A stretch of DNA of 64,000 nt, from positions 19,159 to 83,158 of the forward strand of contig NZ_MSDV01000014.1 in NCBI RefSeq assembly GCF_001931485.1, read 5' to 3'. This DNA comes from Burkholderia sp. SRS-W-2-2016. GTDB lineage: Bacteria > Pseudomonadota > Gammaproteobacteria > Burkholderiales > Burkholderiaceae. The notes beneath the pieces are model-generated. The model saw only the letters and a list, made by a program, of their open reading frames with translations, made no database searches and was not told the origin of the DNA. Position 1 is the first letter of the stretch. Each line of letters begins with the position of its first letter. Positions 19,887-28,414 of the stretch are shown here, piece by piece. The translations under genes were made by a program, and so were the position numbers.

Positions 19887-20255
19887 ATGAATAAATTCGT
19901 CGGCAAACACGTCGTGATCGCAGCGCTGTCGGTGCTCGCGGGCTATGCGGCCAGTGCGCAGGCAGCGGATGTCGTGGGCAACGCGAAGGCGGGCCAGGGC
20001 AAGGTCGCGATGTGCATCGGCTGCCACGGCATCCCCGAATATCGCACTGCCTATCCTGAGGTGTTCCGCGTGCCGAAGATCGGCGGCCAGAACCAGGCGT
20101 ACCTCGAGAACGCGCTGCACGCGTACAAGAAGGGCGACCGCCACTTCGACACGATGCATGCGATCGCGGTGTCGCTGTCGGACCAGGACATTGCCGACAT
20201 CGCCGCGTACTACGCAGCGCAAAATGCCGCTTCGAAAAACAATCCCGACAAGTGA
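19887..20255 (+). CDS. Class I cytochrome c, periplasmic
   Basis: A 122-residue precursor with a Sec signal peptide (hydrophobic core around residues 9-22, cleavage likely after AQA near residue 26) and one haem-c site CIGCH (near residue 44). The methionine axial ligand is probably the Met in DTMHAIA. The domain ends with the usual C-terminal helix (DIADIAAYYA). It should carry electrons in the periplasm. It is 46 bp upstream of a second cytochrome c gene; the two form an operon. The frame is open further upstream, but the signal peptide fixes ATG 19887. Confidence 0.92.
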   Translation: MNKFVGKHVVIAALSVLAGYAASAQAADVVGNAKAGQGKVAMCIGCHGIPEYRTAYPEVFRVPKIGGQNQAYLENALHAYKKGDRHFDTMHAIAVSLSDQDIADIAAYYAAQNAASKNNPDK

Positions 20256-20301
20256 TCGGCGTCGGTCACCAGCACATCAAATTCGCGGGATAGGAGATTC
20301 C

Positions 20302-20685
20302 ATGATCAAGCCCCAACAGGCACTCCACACGGTATTCAAGGCTGCCTGCGCGTCGGCGGCCGTGCTCGGTCTGGTTGCAGCGAACGGCGCCCACGCGGCT
20401 GACGCTTCCAACGGCAAGGTGCTCTCCGACAGCCATAACTGCGCGGCCTGCCACGGCGTGAACCTGAACAAGCCGGTCAGCCCCGAGTATCCGAAGCTCG
20501 CCGGCCAGCATTCCGACTACGTGTTCTTCGCGCTGCGCCAATATCAGATGGGCACCGGCAATCCGCACTTCGGCCGCAATAACGCGATCATGCAGGCCCA
20601 GGTGCAGAGCCTGTCGCTGAGCGACATGAAGGACATCGCCGCTTACATCGAATCGCTCGAAGGCGATCTGGTGCAGAAGAAGTAA
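20302..20685 (+). CDS. Class I cytochrome c, periplasmic
   Basis: A 127-residue precursor with a signal peptide (core about 10-27, cleavage after AHA near 32) and a CAACHG haem site near residue 48. YPKLAGQHSDYVFFALRQYQ and the terminal helix MKDIAAYIESLEG are typical of cytochrome c4/c553-like domains. TAGGAG precedes the ATG. It is the second gene of a tandem pair and is followed by a strong terminator. The two cytochromes share the general fold but differ clearly in sequence, so they may have separate partners. Confidence 0.92.
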   Translation: MIKPQQALHTVFKAACASAAVLGLVAANGAHAADASNGKVLSDSHNCAACHGVNLNKPVSPEYPKLAGQHSDYVFFALRQYQMGTGNPHFGRNNAIMQAQVQSLSLSDMKDIAAYIESLEGDLVQKK

Positions 20686-20730
20686 GCATTCGACATCGCG
20701 CGCGTTGCGCGAGCGAAGCGGCTGCAAATG

Positions 20731-20757
20731 AAACACCCCGCCTTGGCGGGGTGTTTT
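20731..20757 (+). terminator. Terminator of the cytochrome c operon
   Basis: AACACCCCGCC / GGCGGGGTGTT with a TT loop and a TTTT tail, about 45 bp after the stop. It also lies between convergent genes and could serve the DUF1841 gene on the other strand. Confidence 0.9.
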
Positions 20758-20790
20758 GCTTTTGGGGCGGCGATTTGCGGCGCGGGTTCT

Positions 20791-21225
20791 TCAGTCGCGC
20801 GTCGCGCGTCGTTCGATGCGTTGCAGATAGGCATCGGTATCCGGCGGCGTGCCGGTGCGTTGCGCTTCCCAGATGGTTTCGCCGAGGCAATCCATGATCG
20901 CGTGCTGCGCGTCGTGGCTCGAACCCATGCGCGCGGCCAGCCGCTCGTGCGCGGCGCGGATGCCGGGCGGCTGATCGATCGACAACTGCTCGGAGATCGC
21001 CAGATGCATCGACAGATGCAGGAACGGGTTGGTCTGGCCGCGCTCCGGCGAGTAGTCCTGGGCCTGCGCGGCCGGGCCGTCGGACAGGTCCGCATGATAT
21101 TCCGGATGCTCGACGATCCAGTCGGCGGCGATCGCTTCGAGCGGCGTCAGGATTTCGCCGTTGCGCTGCTTGCGCCAGGTGTCGATGAAAAATTGGCGGA
21201 CTTCGTCGCGGCTGGGATTGAACAT
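20791..21225 (-). CDS. DUF1841 family protein
   Basis: A 144-residue soluble protein matching the DUF1841 family of beta- and gammaproteobacteria: MFNPSRDEVRQFFIDTWRK at the start, then NPFLHLSMHLAISEQLSIDQ and HDAQHAIMDCLGETIWEAQR (the second and third quoted in part). The repeated His residues (HLSMHL, HDAQH) look metal-binding but no function is established. It lies downstream of nth and rsxB on the same strand, with about 210 bp and a degenerate hexamer repeat between. In related genomes it is commonly near nth and RnfB-like genes. Confidence 0.88.
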   Translation of the reverse strand: MFNPSRDEVRQFFIDTWRKQRNGEILTPLEAIAADWIVEHPEYHADLSDGPAAQAQDYSPERGQTNPFLHLSMHLAISEQLSIDQPPGIRAAHERLAARMGSSHDAQHAIMDCLGETIWEAQRTGTPPDTDAYLQRIERRATRD

Positions 21226-21352
21226 CGTGGAACCGGTGGGTGTGGAGTGGGGTGCTGGGTTGCGCGTGCGGCGGGCGCGGCCGTGAGGCAGGGCCGGGCC
21301 GGTGCTGCGCGGCGCGAAAGCGACATTTTACGCCGCGGTGTTATGGGCTGCT

Positions 21353-21410
21353 GGCGTTGGCGTTGGCGTTGGCGTTGGCGGTGGCGTTGACGGTGGTGTT
21401 GGCGTTGACG
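21353..21410. repeat. Degenerate GGCGTT hexanucleotide repeat
   Basis: Four perfect GGCGTT units (21353-21376) followed by five altered ones (GGCGGT, GGCGTT, GACGGT, GGTGTT, GGCGTT), between nth and the DUF1841 gene. Non-coding. Confidence 0.8.
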
Positions 21411-21435
21411 CGCGCCGTGCCGCCGGCCGGCTCGC

Positions 21436-22080
21436 TCATAGGTCGGGCGGCGGCGTCTTCGGCCGGAACTCGCACAGCGGCTCGATCACGCAATGCCAGC
21501 ATTCGGGCCGGCGCGCCTTGCACACGTAGCGCCCATGCAGGATCAGCCAGTGGTGCGCATCCTGCTTGAACTCGGCGGGCGTGAATTTCTCCAGCGCCGC
21601 CTCGACCGCGCGCACGTCCTTGCCCGGCGCGAGCCCGGTGCGATTCGCGACGCGGAAGATGTGCGTATCGACCGCGATGGTCGGATGGCCGAACGCGGTA
21701 TTGAGGATCACGTTGGCGGTCTTGCGGCCGACGCCCGGCAGACTTTCGAGCGCCTCGCGATCCTCCGGCACCTCGCCGCCGTACTGGTCGAGCAGAATCC
21801 GGCAGGTCGCGATCACGTTCTTCGCCTTGGTGCGATACAGGCCGATCGTCTTGATGTAGTCGGCCACGCCCGCTTCGCCGAGCTCGAAGATCTTCTGCGG
21901 CGTGTTCGCGACCGGGAACATCCGGCGCATCGCCTTGTTGACCGACACGTCGGTCGCCTGCGCCGACAGCAGCACCGCGATCAGCAGTTCGAACGGCGTC
22001 GTGTACTCGAGCTCGGTGGTCGGATGCGGATTCAGGCTCTGAAGCGTTTCGTAGATGGCGCGGCGTTTGTTCGCGTTCAT
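21436..22080 (-). CDS. nth: Endonuclease III
   Basis: A 214-residue DNA glycosylase/AP lyase that excises oxidised pyrimidines. The helix-hairpin-helix LPGVGRKTANVIL (about residues 113-125), catalytic lysine within it (GRKTA), and the aspartate in VDTHIFRVANRTGL are present. The four-cysteine [4Fe-4S] cluster motif ends the protein (C-x6-C-x2-C-x5-C: residues in VCKARRPECWHCVIEPLC). It begins 45 bp after the RnfB-like gene on the same strand and is probably in its operon, an arrangement known in other bacteria. The longer open frame upstream overlaps the RnfB-like gene out of frame and was rejected. Confidence 0.96.
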   Translation of the reverse strand: MNANKRRAIYETLQSLNPHPTTELEYTTPFELLIAVLLSAQATDVSVNKAMRRMFPVANTPQKIFELGEAGVADYIKTIGLYRTKAKNVIATCRILLDQYGGEVPEDREALESLPGVGRKTANVILNTAFGHPTIAVDTHIFRVANRTGLAPGKDVRAVEAALEKFTPAEFKQDAHHWLILHGRYVCKARRPECWHCVIEPLCEFRPKTPPPDL

Positions 22081-22124
22081 GCGGAGCGTGTCGGTGGCGG
22101 TTAAGGCGTGGCGCGCGGGTGGAG

Positions 22125-23102
22125 CTAGCGCGGGGTCGACGGCTTGGGTGGCTTCAGCGGCTCGGACGGCTCGCCGGGTTCGCCGGCGTTGTCTTTGCCG
22201 CCGTTGCCGTCTTTGCCGCCGTTGCCATCTTTGCCGACGTTGCCGTCTTTGCCGGCGAGGCCGAGACGACGCCGGCGGGCTTCCGCGGCGTCGATCTGCG
22301 CCTGCACGTCGGCGCTGACGTTGGCGGTGTTCTGCGGACCCTGGCCTTTCGCGGCCATTTCTTCCTTTTTCTGGCGCGCGCGTTCGAGCGCGGCCTGGAT
22401 GATCGCGCGTTTCTTCGCTTCGGCGTCGTTCGCCGCCGGGGCTGCCGGTGTCGGCGCCGCGGTGGACGTAGTGGACGAGTCGGACGTGCCGGCAGCCGCG
22501 TCGGCCGCTTCCGGCGCGGGCGCCGCGCTCGCGGCTCGCCGTGCCGCCGCACGCGCTTCGGCCGCGTCGCGTTCGCGCGCGAGACGCGCTGTGCGACGGT
22601 CGTGGCGCTCGCGCGCGGCGTCGGCCTGGTCCTGGCTCCACGCGGCCCAACCGGTCGCCTCGCCGGTAACGGACGGCGTGGCGATGCAATCGACCGGGCA
22701 GGGCGGCACGCACAGATCGCAGCCGGTACACAGCTCGGCGATGACCGTGTGCATCTGTTTCGGTGCGCCAACTATCGCGTCGACCGGACAGGCTTGCATG
22801 CACAGCGTGCAGCCGATACACACCTGTTCGTCGATAACCGCCACCGGCCGCGGGCGTTCGACGCCATTGGCGGAATTGAGCGGAATCACCGGTTTGCCGA
22901 GCAGCGCGGCCAGACGCGCGATGCCTTCGGCACCGCCGGGCGGGCACTGGTTATAGTTCGCGTCGCCAGTAGCGACGGCTTCGGCATAGGGACGGCATGC
23001 GGGATAACCGCACTTCGTGCATTGCGTTTGGGGCAGCAGATCTTCGATGCGATCCGCGAGTGTTTTGACGTCTGTCACGGTTACGGCGTGGGGGTTTGCC
23101 AT
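22125..23102 (-). CDS. rsxB: RnfB/RsxB-like ferredoxin, electron transport complex subunit
   Basis: A 325-residue iron-sulphur protein. A four-cysteine cluster ([13 protein letters not shown]...NQCPPGG, residues about 28-55) matches the Fe-S domain of RnfB, and two [4Fe-4S] ferredoxin motifs follow ([15 protein letters not shown] and [15 protein letters not shown], about 95-140). The N-terminal membrane helix of true RnfB is missing. From about residue 150 the protein is a charged, Ala-rich tail ending in tandem GKDGN repeats and a Pro-rich end. No rnfA/C/D/G/E genes are in view. Betaproteobacteria commonly keep this lone subunit upstream of nth; its electron partner is unknown. Confidence 0.88.
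   Translation of the reverse strand: MANPHAVTVTDVKTLADRIEDLLPQTQCTKCGYPACRPYAEAVATGDANYNQCPPGGAEGIARLAALLGKPVIPLNSANGVERPRPVAVIDEQVCIGCTLCMQACPVDAIVGAPKQMHTVIAELCTGCDLCVPPCPVDCIATPSVTGEATGWAAWSQDQADAARERHDRRTARLARERDAAEARAAARRAASAAPAPEAADAAAGTSDSSTTSTAAPTPAAPAANDAEAKKRAIIQAALERARQKKEEMAAKGQGPQNTANVSADVQAQIDAAEARRRRLGLAGKDGNVGKDGNGGKDGNGGKDNAGEPGEPSEPLKPPKPSTPR
22187..22253. repeat. Tandem repeat encoding GKDGN units in the RnfB-like tail
   Basis: Four in-frame units of about 18 bp (coding for [24 protein letters not shown]) near the 3' end of the gene. On the plus strand they appear as repeated TTGCCGTCTTTGCCG-like blocks. Confidence 0.8.
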
Positions 23103-23319
23103 GCTGATGCACGGCCTGAACTAAATAGCACATTATCGCCGATTTCCCCAATTGCCATTCGCAATCCATGTGCCATAATCGAAGCGCTTTTTTCGAAAGA
23201 CCGCAGAAAAGGGTGTGTTCCCCAACCATGACGCGCCCGTCAACGCCGCCATAAAAAGGCCCTGGAGAGAGGCCCGGCGGCGCGATCCGGATAACGCGGC
23301 TCACGAAGACGATGCCACC

Positions 23320-23952
23320 ATGAATCAGCCGAAAATCAAAAGAGATCCTGAAGGCACGAGGCGCCGAATTCTGCTTGCGGCGGCCGAAGAGTTTGCAAAT
23401 GGTGGGCTATTCGGCGCTCGCGTCGATCAGATTGCCCGCCGCGCGGAAACCAATGAACGCATGCTGTATTACTACTTCGGTAGTAAGGAGCAGCTATTCA
23501 CGGCGGTACTCGAGCATGCGTTCAGCGCACTCAACGAAGCGGAACGCACGCTCGAACTGAACGGCGTCGCGCCCGTCGAGGCAGTCACGCGGCTGGCCCA
23601 TTTCGTATGGGACTACTACCGCGACCATCCCGAACTGCTCAGGCTGATCAATAACGAGAATCTGCACGAAGCACGCTACATGCAGAAGTCCACGCGCATC
23701 CGCGAAATGATCTCGCCGATCGTCGCGACGCTCGGCGGCATTCTCGAACGCGGTCAGCGCGCCGGGCTGTTCCGGCAGAACGTCGACCCGTTGCGTTTCT
23801 ACGTGACGCTGTCGGGAATGGGCTACTACATCGTGTCGAACCGTTTCACGCTCGAAGCGACGCTCGGCCGCGATTTCAGCAGCGCCGCCGAACGCAGCGA
23901 AGTGATCCAGATGAATACCGAGTTGCTGCTTGCGTACCTGTTGCGCAAGTAG
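23320..23952 (+). CDS. TetR family transcriptional regulator
   Basis: A 210-residue regulator. The N-terminal TetR helix-turn-helix covers about residues 10-57 (RRRILLAAAEEFANGGLFGARVDQIA in part, then TNERMLYYYFGSKEQLF), and the C-terminal ligand domain resembles the TetR_C group found beside PHB and fatty-acid genes. ATG 23320 is preferred to the upstream frame because the TetR domain starts immediately after it. It is convergent with phaZ across a strong terminator and divergent from the RnfB-like gene. Ligand and targets are unknown. Confidence 0.92.
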   Translation: MNQPKIKRDPEGTRRRILLAAAEEFANGGLFGARVDQIARRAETNERMLYYYFGSKEQLFTAVLEHAFSALNEAERTLELNGVAPVEAVTRLAHFVWDYYRDHPELLRLINNENLHEARYMQKSTRIREMISPIVATLGGILERGQRAGLFRQNVDPLRFYVTLSGMGYYIVSNRFTLEATLGRDFSSAAERSEVIQMNTELLLAYLLRK

Positions 23953-24026
23953 CGGCCGGCTCGTATTGTCCGCCGCGCTTCTGCCGCGGCAGACAATCAG
24001 TATCACGAACCAAGCACCCAGAAATG

Positions 24027-24058
24027 CCGACGGCCTCCGTAGAGGCCGTCGGTTTTTT
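24027..24058 (+). terminator. Terminator of the tetR-type gene
   Basis: Perfect 11-bp stem CCGACGGCCTC / GAGGCCGTCGG, CGTA loop, six T. It sits between convergent genes. Confidence 0.93.
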
Positions 24059-24078
24059 CATGCTTGCCGCTCAGACGT

Positions 24079-25356
24079 TCAGGCTTCGACTTTTTCCTTC
24101 GTCGTCCTTGTCGTCTTGTTGTGCTCGAGGATGAAGTCGCGCAGTTGCGGATAGATGATGGTGCGCCAGCGGCGGCCCGAGAAGATCCCGTAGTGACCGC
24201 ATTTTTCCGCGGTGAAGTGACGCTTGTTCTTCGCCGGAATGCCGCTGCACAGTTCTTGCGCCGCGAAGGTCTGGCCGTCGCCGGAAATGTCGTCGAGTTC
24301 GCCTTCGATCGTAAACAGCGCGGTCGTCTTGATGTCCTGCGGCCGCACCCGTTCGCCGGCCACGTCCCACGTGCCTTCGGCGAGACGGAATTCCTGGAAC
24401 ACCACGCGGATCGTTTCGAGGTAATAGTCGGCGTCCATGTCGAGCACCGCGTTGTACTCGTCATAGAAGCGGCGATGCGCTTCGGCGTCGTCTTCGTCGC
24501 CGCGCAGCAGACTTTGGTAGTAATCCCAGTGCGACGCGGCGTGACGTTCCGGATTCATCGCGACGAAACCGGTGTGCTGCAGGAAGCCCGGATACACCTT
24601 GCGGCCCACGCCCGGATAGTTCGGCGGCACCGTGAAGATCACGTTGTTCTCGAACCACTCGTACGAGTGCTGGGTGGCCAGCGAGTTGACCGCGGTCGGG
24701 CTCTTACGGGCGTCGATCGGGCCGCCCATCATCGTCATCGTGCGCGGGGTGTCTTCGCCGCGGCTCGCCAGCAGCGAGATTGCCGCGAGCACCGGCACCG
24801 TGGGCTGGCACACCGAGATCACGTGCAGGTTCTTCGCGCCGATGTGGCGGATGAAGTCCTGGATATACGCGATGTAGTCGTCCAGACGGAATTCGCCGGC
24901 TTCGAGCGGCACCATGCGCGCGTCGATCCAGTCGGTGATGTAGACCTTGTGGTCCTGCAGCAACGTGCGCACGGTGTCGCGCAGCAGCGTGGCGTGGTGT
25001 CCGGACAACGGTGCGCAGACCAGCACGACCGGCTCGTCTTTCAATTGGTTGACAGCGTCGCTGTCGTCGGCGAAACGCTTGAAACGCATCAGACGGCAGA
25101 ACGGTTTCTCCACGATGGTCTGCTCGACGATCGGGATGTTATGACCATCCTTAACAATCTGATGGATGTTGAACTCAGGTTTTTCGTAGTCCTTGCCGAG
25201 CCGGTACAGCAATTCGTAACCGGCGGACAGGCGGGTGGCGCCCGGCACATAGGCCAGCGGACTGGCCGGATTCGCGAATGACTTCGACGCGGCCTGTGCC
25301 CAGGCGGTGAGGGGGCTCAACATCGCCCGCTGGAATTCATGCAATTGATAGAGCAT
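24079..25356 (-). CDS. phaZ: Intracellular polyhydroxybutyrate depolymerase
   Basis: A 425-residue alpha/beta-hydrolase of the PhaZ1/PhaZa group that degrades native PHB granules inside the cell. The catalytic cysteine lies in VISVCQPTVPV (near residue 183), replacing the serine of ordinary lipases, and the aspartate and histidine of the triad are plausible in EGELDDISGDG and EKCGHYGIFSG. MLYQLHEFQRAML at the start fits the family. ATG 25356 has the family N-terminus; the frame is open further upstream. It stands alone between a TetR gene and a GH15 gene. Confidence 0.95.
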   Translation of the reverse strand: MLYQLHEFQRAMLSPLTAWAQAASKSFANPASPLAYVPGATRLSAGYELLYRLGKDYEKPEFNIHQIVKDGHNIPIVEQTIVEKPFCRLMRFKRFADDSDAVNQLKDEPVVLVCAPLSGHHATLLRDTVRTLLQDHKVYITDWIDARMVPLEAGEFRLDDYIAYIQDFIRHIGAKNLHVISVCQPTVPVLAAISLLASRGEDTPRTMTMMGGPIDARKSPTAVNSLATQHSYEWFENNVIFTVPPNYPGVGRKVYPGFLQHTGFVAMNPERHAASHWDYYQSLLRGDEDDAEAHRRFYDEYNAVLDMDADYYLETIRVVFQEFRLAEGTWDVAGERVRPQDIKTTALFTIEGELDDISGDGQTFAAQELCSGIPAKNKRHFTAEKCGHYGIFSGRRWRTIIYPQLRDFILEHNKTTRTTKEKVEA

Positions 25357-25537
25357 GGGTGCTCCGTTGAAAGCGGTTCGCATTGGGCTTCGCAAACACG
25401 CACGATGCGTTGCGGCGGGCCATTTTTGGTTGTTGGCACATATGTTTTTGGCCGACAGTCGAGACGATGATATCGAACAAAGCAATTTTGTGCAACGCAA
25501 CAATTTCCGCGTTCAGTGTACGCAAACTGTCACCGGC

Positions 25538-27418
25538 TCATGCTAGTGGCGATGTTGCTGCGCCGCTATCAGGGCTTGCCTGAACCTCAAGCTCCATCGC
25601 GCGGATGCCGTTATGCGGCGGCTGGCCGGTCGCCTGCGCCATTTCCTGCTCGTGCTTCATCAGGTTCAGTCCGGTGTGCACCAGCGCGACGTGCGAGAAC
25701 GCCTGCGGGAAGTTGCCGACCTGGCGTTTGTCGATCGGGTCGTATTCCTCGGCCAGCAGACCGACGTCGTTGCACAGCGCGAGCAGGCGCTCGTACATCT
25801 CGGTCGCCTCCTTCACGCGACCTTGCAGCGCGAGGTTGTCGACCATCCAGAACGAACACGCAAGGAAAGTGCCTTCCCCCGGCGGCAGGCCGTCGTCGAA
25901 CTCGGTGGTGCGGTAGCGCATCACGAAACCGTCGTGCATCAGGTTCTGTTCGATCGCGGCGACGGTGCCCTTGATGCGCGGATCCTTCGGCGGCAGGAAG
26001 CCGAGCAGCGGCATCAGCAGCACGCTCGCGTCGAGCTGGTCGCTGCCGTACGACTGCGCGAACGCGTTCAGATCGGCGTTCCACGCCTTGTTGCAGACTT
26101 CCGCGTGAATCGTGTCGCGGATCGCGCGCCAGTCGTCGAGCGGGCCGTCGAGCTTGAACATTTCGGCCGAGCGGATCGCGCGGTCGTACGCGACCCACGC
26201 CATCACCTTCGAGAACGTGAAGTGCTGGCGCCCGCCGCGGGTTTCCCAGATGCCTTCGTCGGGCTCGCGCCAGATCGTCGCGAGGTGTTTGAGCATCGCG
26301 CACTGCACGCTCCACGCGGTGTTGTCCGCCTGCAGGCCGCCGACCCGCGCCAGATGCAGCGCGTTCATCACTTCGCCGTAGACGTCGAGCTGGCGCTGGC
26401 CGACCGCGTTGTTGCCGATCCGCACCGGCTTCGAGTCCTGATAGCCGGGCAGCCAGTCGATTTCCGATTCGGGCAGGCGACGCTCGCCGGCGATCCCGTA
26501 CATGATCTGCAACTGGTCCGGCGCGCCGGCCATTACCCGGCCGAGCCAGCTGCGCCACGCGCGCGCTTCGTCGTAATAGCCGCCGCGCATCATCGCGAGC
26601 AGCGTGATGGTCGCGTCGCGCAGCCAGCAGTAACGGTAGTCCCAGTTGCGCGAGCCGCCGATCTTCTCCGGCAGCGAAGTGGTCGGCGCCGCGACGATGC
26701 CGCCGGTCGGCTCGTAGGCGAGCGCTCTCAACGTAATCAGCGAGCGCTGGATCTGCGCGGCCCAGCGGCCCTCGACCGTGCTGCGCGCCGACCATTCGAG
26801 CCAGTGCGTCTCGGTGCGCGCGAGCGCGGTGTGCGGATCGCGCGCCGGCGGGATGCGCAGATGCGACTGCGCGTACGCGAGCGAGAACGGCACGCGCTCG
26901 CCCGCGCTGACGGTGAAGTCGGCGACGGTCTTCATGTCCTCGCCGCGCAGCTCGACCGGCGTGCGCAGCACCGCGTTGTCGGGGCCGACGATCGCCTTGA
27001 TGCCGCTGTCGTTCCTCAGCTTGTCGACCCACGGAATCGAGAAGCCGTAGTCGAAGCGCAGCACCAGCTCCATCTTCATGCGCACGGTGCCGCGCTTGCC
27101 GACGACGATCCGCACCATCTCCGACCAGCCGTTGCCGGGCGGCATGAAGTCGATCAGCGTGACCGCGCCTTCGGGGGTTTCGAAATCGGTTTCGAGGATC
27201 AGCGTTTCGCCGCGATAGCGGCGCGTGATGGTCGGCGCGGTGTCGGTGACGGGGGTCAGCAGCCAGCGGCCGTTCGCCGGTGTGCCGAGCAGCGCGGCGA
27301 AGCACGCGGCGGAGTCGAAGCGCGGCCAGCAGAGCCAGTCGACGGAACCTTCGCGGGAGATGAGCGCGGCCGTGTGGCCGTCGCCGATGAGTGCATAGTC
27401 TTCGATGAGTGCGGGCAT
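25538..27418 (-). CDS. Glycoside hydrolase family 15 protein (glucoamylase/trehalase type)
   Basis: A 626-residue protein. MPALIEDYALIGDGHTAALI and SVDWLCWPRFDS open the N-terminal beta-sandwich typical of bacterial GH15 enzymes. The (alpha/alpha)6 barrel begins near residue 220 with GSRNWDYRYCWLRDA, and the late motif GLLAEEYDP carries the likely general base, followed by GNFPQAFSHVALV. Substrates of the group include alpha-glucans and trehalose. A TTG at 27556 would lengthen it by 46 residues unlike the family, so ATG 27418 is used although its ribosome-binding site is weak. No signal peptide: probably cytosolic. Confidence 0.93.
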   Translation of the reverse strand: MPALIEDYALIGDGHTAALISREGSVDWLCWPRFDSAACFAALLGTPANGRWLLTPVTDTAPTITRRYRGETLILETDFETPEGAVTLIDFMPPGNGWSEMVRIVVGKRGTVRMKMELVLRFDYGFSIPWVDKLRNDSGIKAIVGPDNAVLRTPVELRGEDMKTVADFTVSAGERVPFSLAYAQSHLRIPPARDPHTALARTETHWLEWSARSTVEGRWAAQIQRSLITLRALAYEPTGGIVAAPTTSLPEKIGGSRNWDYRYCWLRDATITLLAMMRGGYYDEARAWRSWLGRVMAGAPDQLQIMYGIAGERRLPESEIDWLPGYQDSKPVRIGNNAVGQRQLDVYGEVMNALHLARVGGLQADNTAWSVQCAMLKHLATIWREPDEGIWETRGGRQHFTFSKVMAWVAYDRAIRSAEMFKLDGPLDDWRAIRDTIHAEVCNKAWNADLNAFAQSYGSDQLDASVLLMPLLGFLPPKDPRIKGTVAAIEQNLMHDGFVMRYRTTEFDDGLPPGEGTFLACSFWMVDNLALQGRVKEATEMYERLLALCNDVGLLAEEYDPIDKRQVGNFPQAFSHVALVHTGLNLMKHEQEMAQATGQPPHNGIRAMELEVQASPDSGAATSPLA

Positions 27419-27660
27419 GGAAAACGTGTCGTAGAGCGAGTCGTTATTACGGATGTTCAGGACTGCTTCGTCCTCGATGGACGTTATTACCGGACCATCA
27501 TCTGCTTTGTCTGGTGCACCGCACACTACGGCAAAACGTGAGTTGGTAAACGTCAAATCCGTGCTTACAATCGAACTTCATGCCGATACCCGGTGCTCGC
27601 CGGGTTGCGAATCGGCCTTGCTCATGGCGCATGCAGACGCCGTTTCCGAGGACGAAAGCT

Positions 27661-27906
27661 ATGCTGAACCCTTCGAAATCCGATTGCATCACGATTCTCT
27701 CGGCCGCCAGCCAACTTGGCGACGATTCCTTGTTGTCTCTCGATCATGACCGGCTCGGTTTGAGCCGCAACTGCATGCTCGCCACCGCGTCGTTTCTGAT
27801 CGAACGTGCGTGCTTCCGGCGCTATCAGGCAGATGACGGCCATTATGCCGTCGGCCCACTGTCGCTGCAGGGACGCCTGCGGCTCGACCAGCTCGCGAAC
27901 GGTTAA
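27661..27906 (+). CDS. Small hypothetical protein
   Basis: An 81-residue protein, MLNPSKSDCITILSAASQLG onward, mostly mixed charged and hydrophobic residues without membrane segment or signal peptide. ATG 27661 is preceded by GAGG about 9 nt upstream. Codon use resembles neighbouring genes in the second half. It is divergent from the GH15 gene. I do not recognise a family; related Paraburkholderia small proteins of this type are annotated hypothetical. It could be a winged-helix-like or stress-response protein but nothing proves it. Confidence 0.6.
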   Translation: MLNPSKSDCITILSAASQLGDDSLLSLDHDRLGLSRNCMLATASFLIERACFRRYQADDGHYAVGPLSLQGRLRLDQLANG

Positions 27907-27962
27907 ATCAACGGTTGTACTGAAGATTCGCTGACGGATCGTCGGCGTTGCTTCGCCGCGCG

Positions 27963-27986
27963 TTTGCATTTGCGTTTGCATTTGTT
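27963..27986. repeat. TTTGCA-type hexanucleotide repeat
   Basis: Units TTTGCA, TTTGCG, TTTGCA, TTTGTT in tandem, related to the TTGCAT array at 5763. Confidence 0.7.
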
Positions 27987-28096
27987 TCGTAGTCCTGTCG
28001 TGCGGGTTCGACCGTAGCCGATCGTTTCCTTTCGACCGTGTCGCGTGGCTTCGGCCGCGCGACGCGGCGCATCCATTCGCGCATGCTACGCGCTGC

Positions 28097-28123
28097 GCGT
28101 ATCCCGCGTATCCCGCGTATCCC
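28097..28123. repeat. Three perfect copies of GCGTATCCC
   Basis: Nine-base unit in direct tandem without a mismatch. Non-coding. Confidence 0.85.
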
Positions 28124-28261
28124 GCCTCTCTCGCACCTCGCTCGCTGGTCCACGCGTTCACACACGCGTCATACACGTGACATGAATGCAGTTTGCGGCC
28201 CGCCGCGCAAGCACGCGGGGAGCGGACGCAAAACTCGCGCCCGCTGCCGCGAGGCGCGCCG

Positions 28262-28414
28262 TCATAGATGCGACGAGCCCACTCCGAAGATTCCAATGAC
28301 GCCGATGATGATCAGATAGAGCGCGACGATGTAGTTGAGCAGGCGCGGCATGATCAGGATCAGAATGCCGGCGATCAGCGAAACGAGCGGGCCCAGGCTC
28401 AGAGTGACGTTCAT
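28262..28414 (-). CDS. DUF3096-type small membrane protein
   Basis: A 50-residue protein beginning MNVTLSLGPLVSLIAGILIL and containing IMPRLLNYIVALYLIIIGVI. Two hydrophobic helices around a short Pro-Arg turn match the DUF3096 family of tiny inner-membrane proteins. A GGGAG site lies about 6 nt before the ATG. Function is unknown; the family is often found as a single gene near stress-related genes. It is divergent from the lactonase-like gene. Confidence 0.82.
   Translation of the reverse strand: MNVTLSLGPLVSLIAGILILIMPRLLNYIVALYLIIIGVIGIFGVGSSHL

Larger units (their letters stand above)
27907..28261. other. Intergenic region with short tandem repeats
   Basis: 355 bp with no credible gene. 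It contains a TTTGCA/TTTGCG hexamer array at 27963-27986 and three perfect copies of GCGTATCCC at 28097-28123. Open frames here are short, Arg-rich and look like high-GC noise. Confidence 0.6.

Noticed and set aside
28038..28319. 93-residue Arg/Pro-rich frame in the repeat gap
   Set aside because: It is mostly the translated 9-bp repeat and a shadow of the DUF3096 gene.
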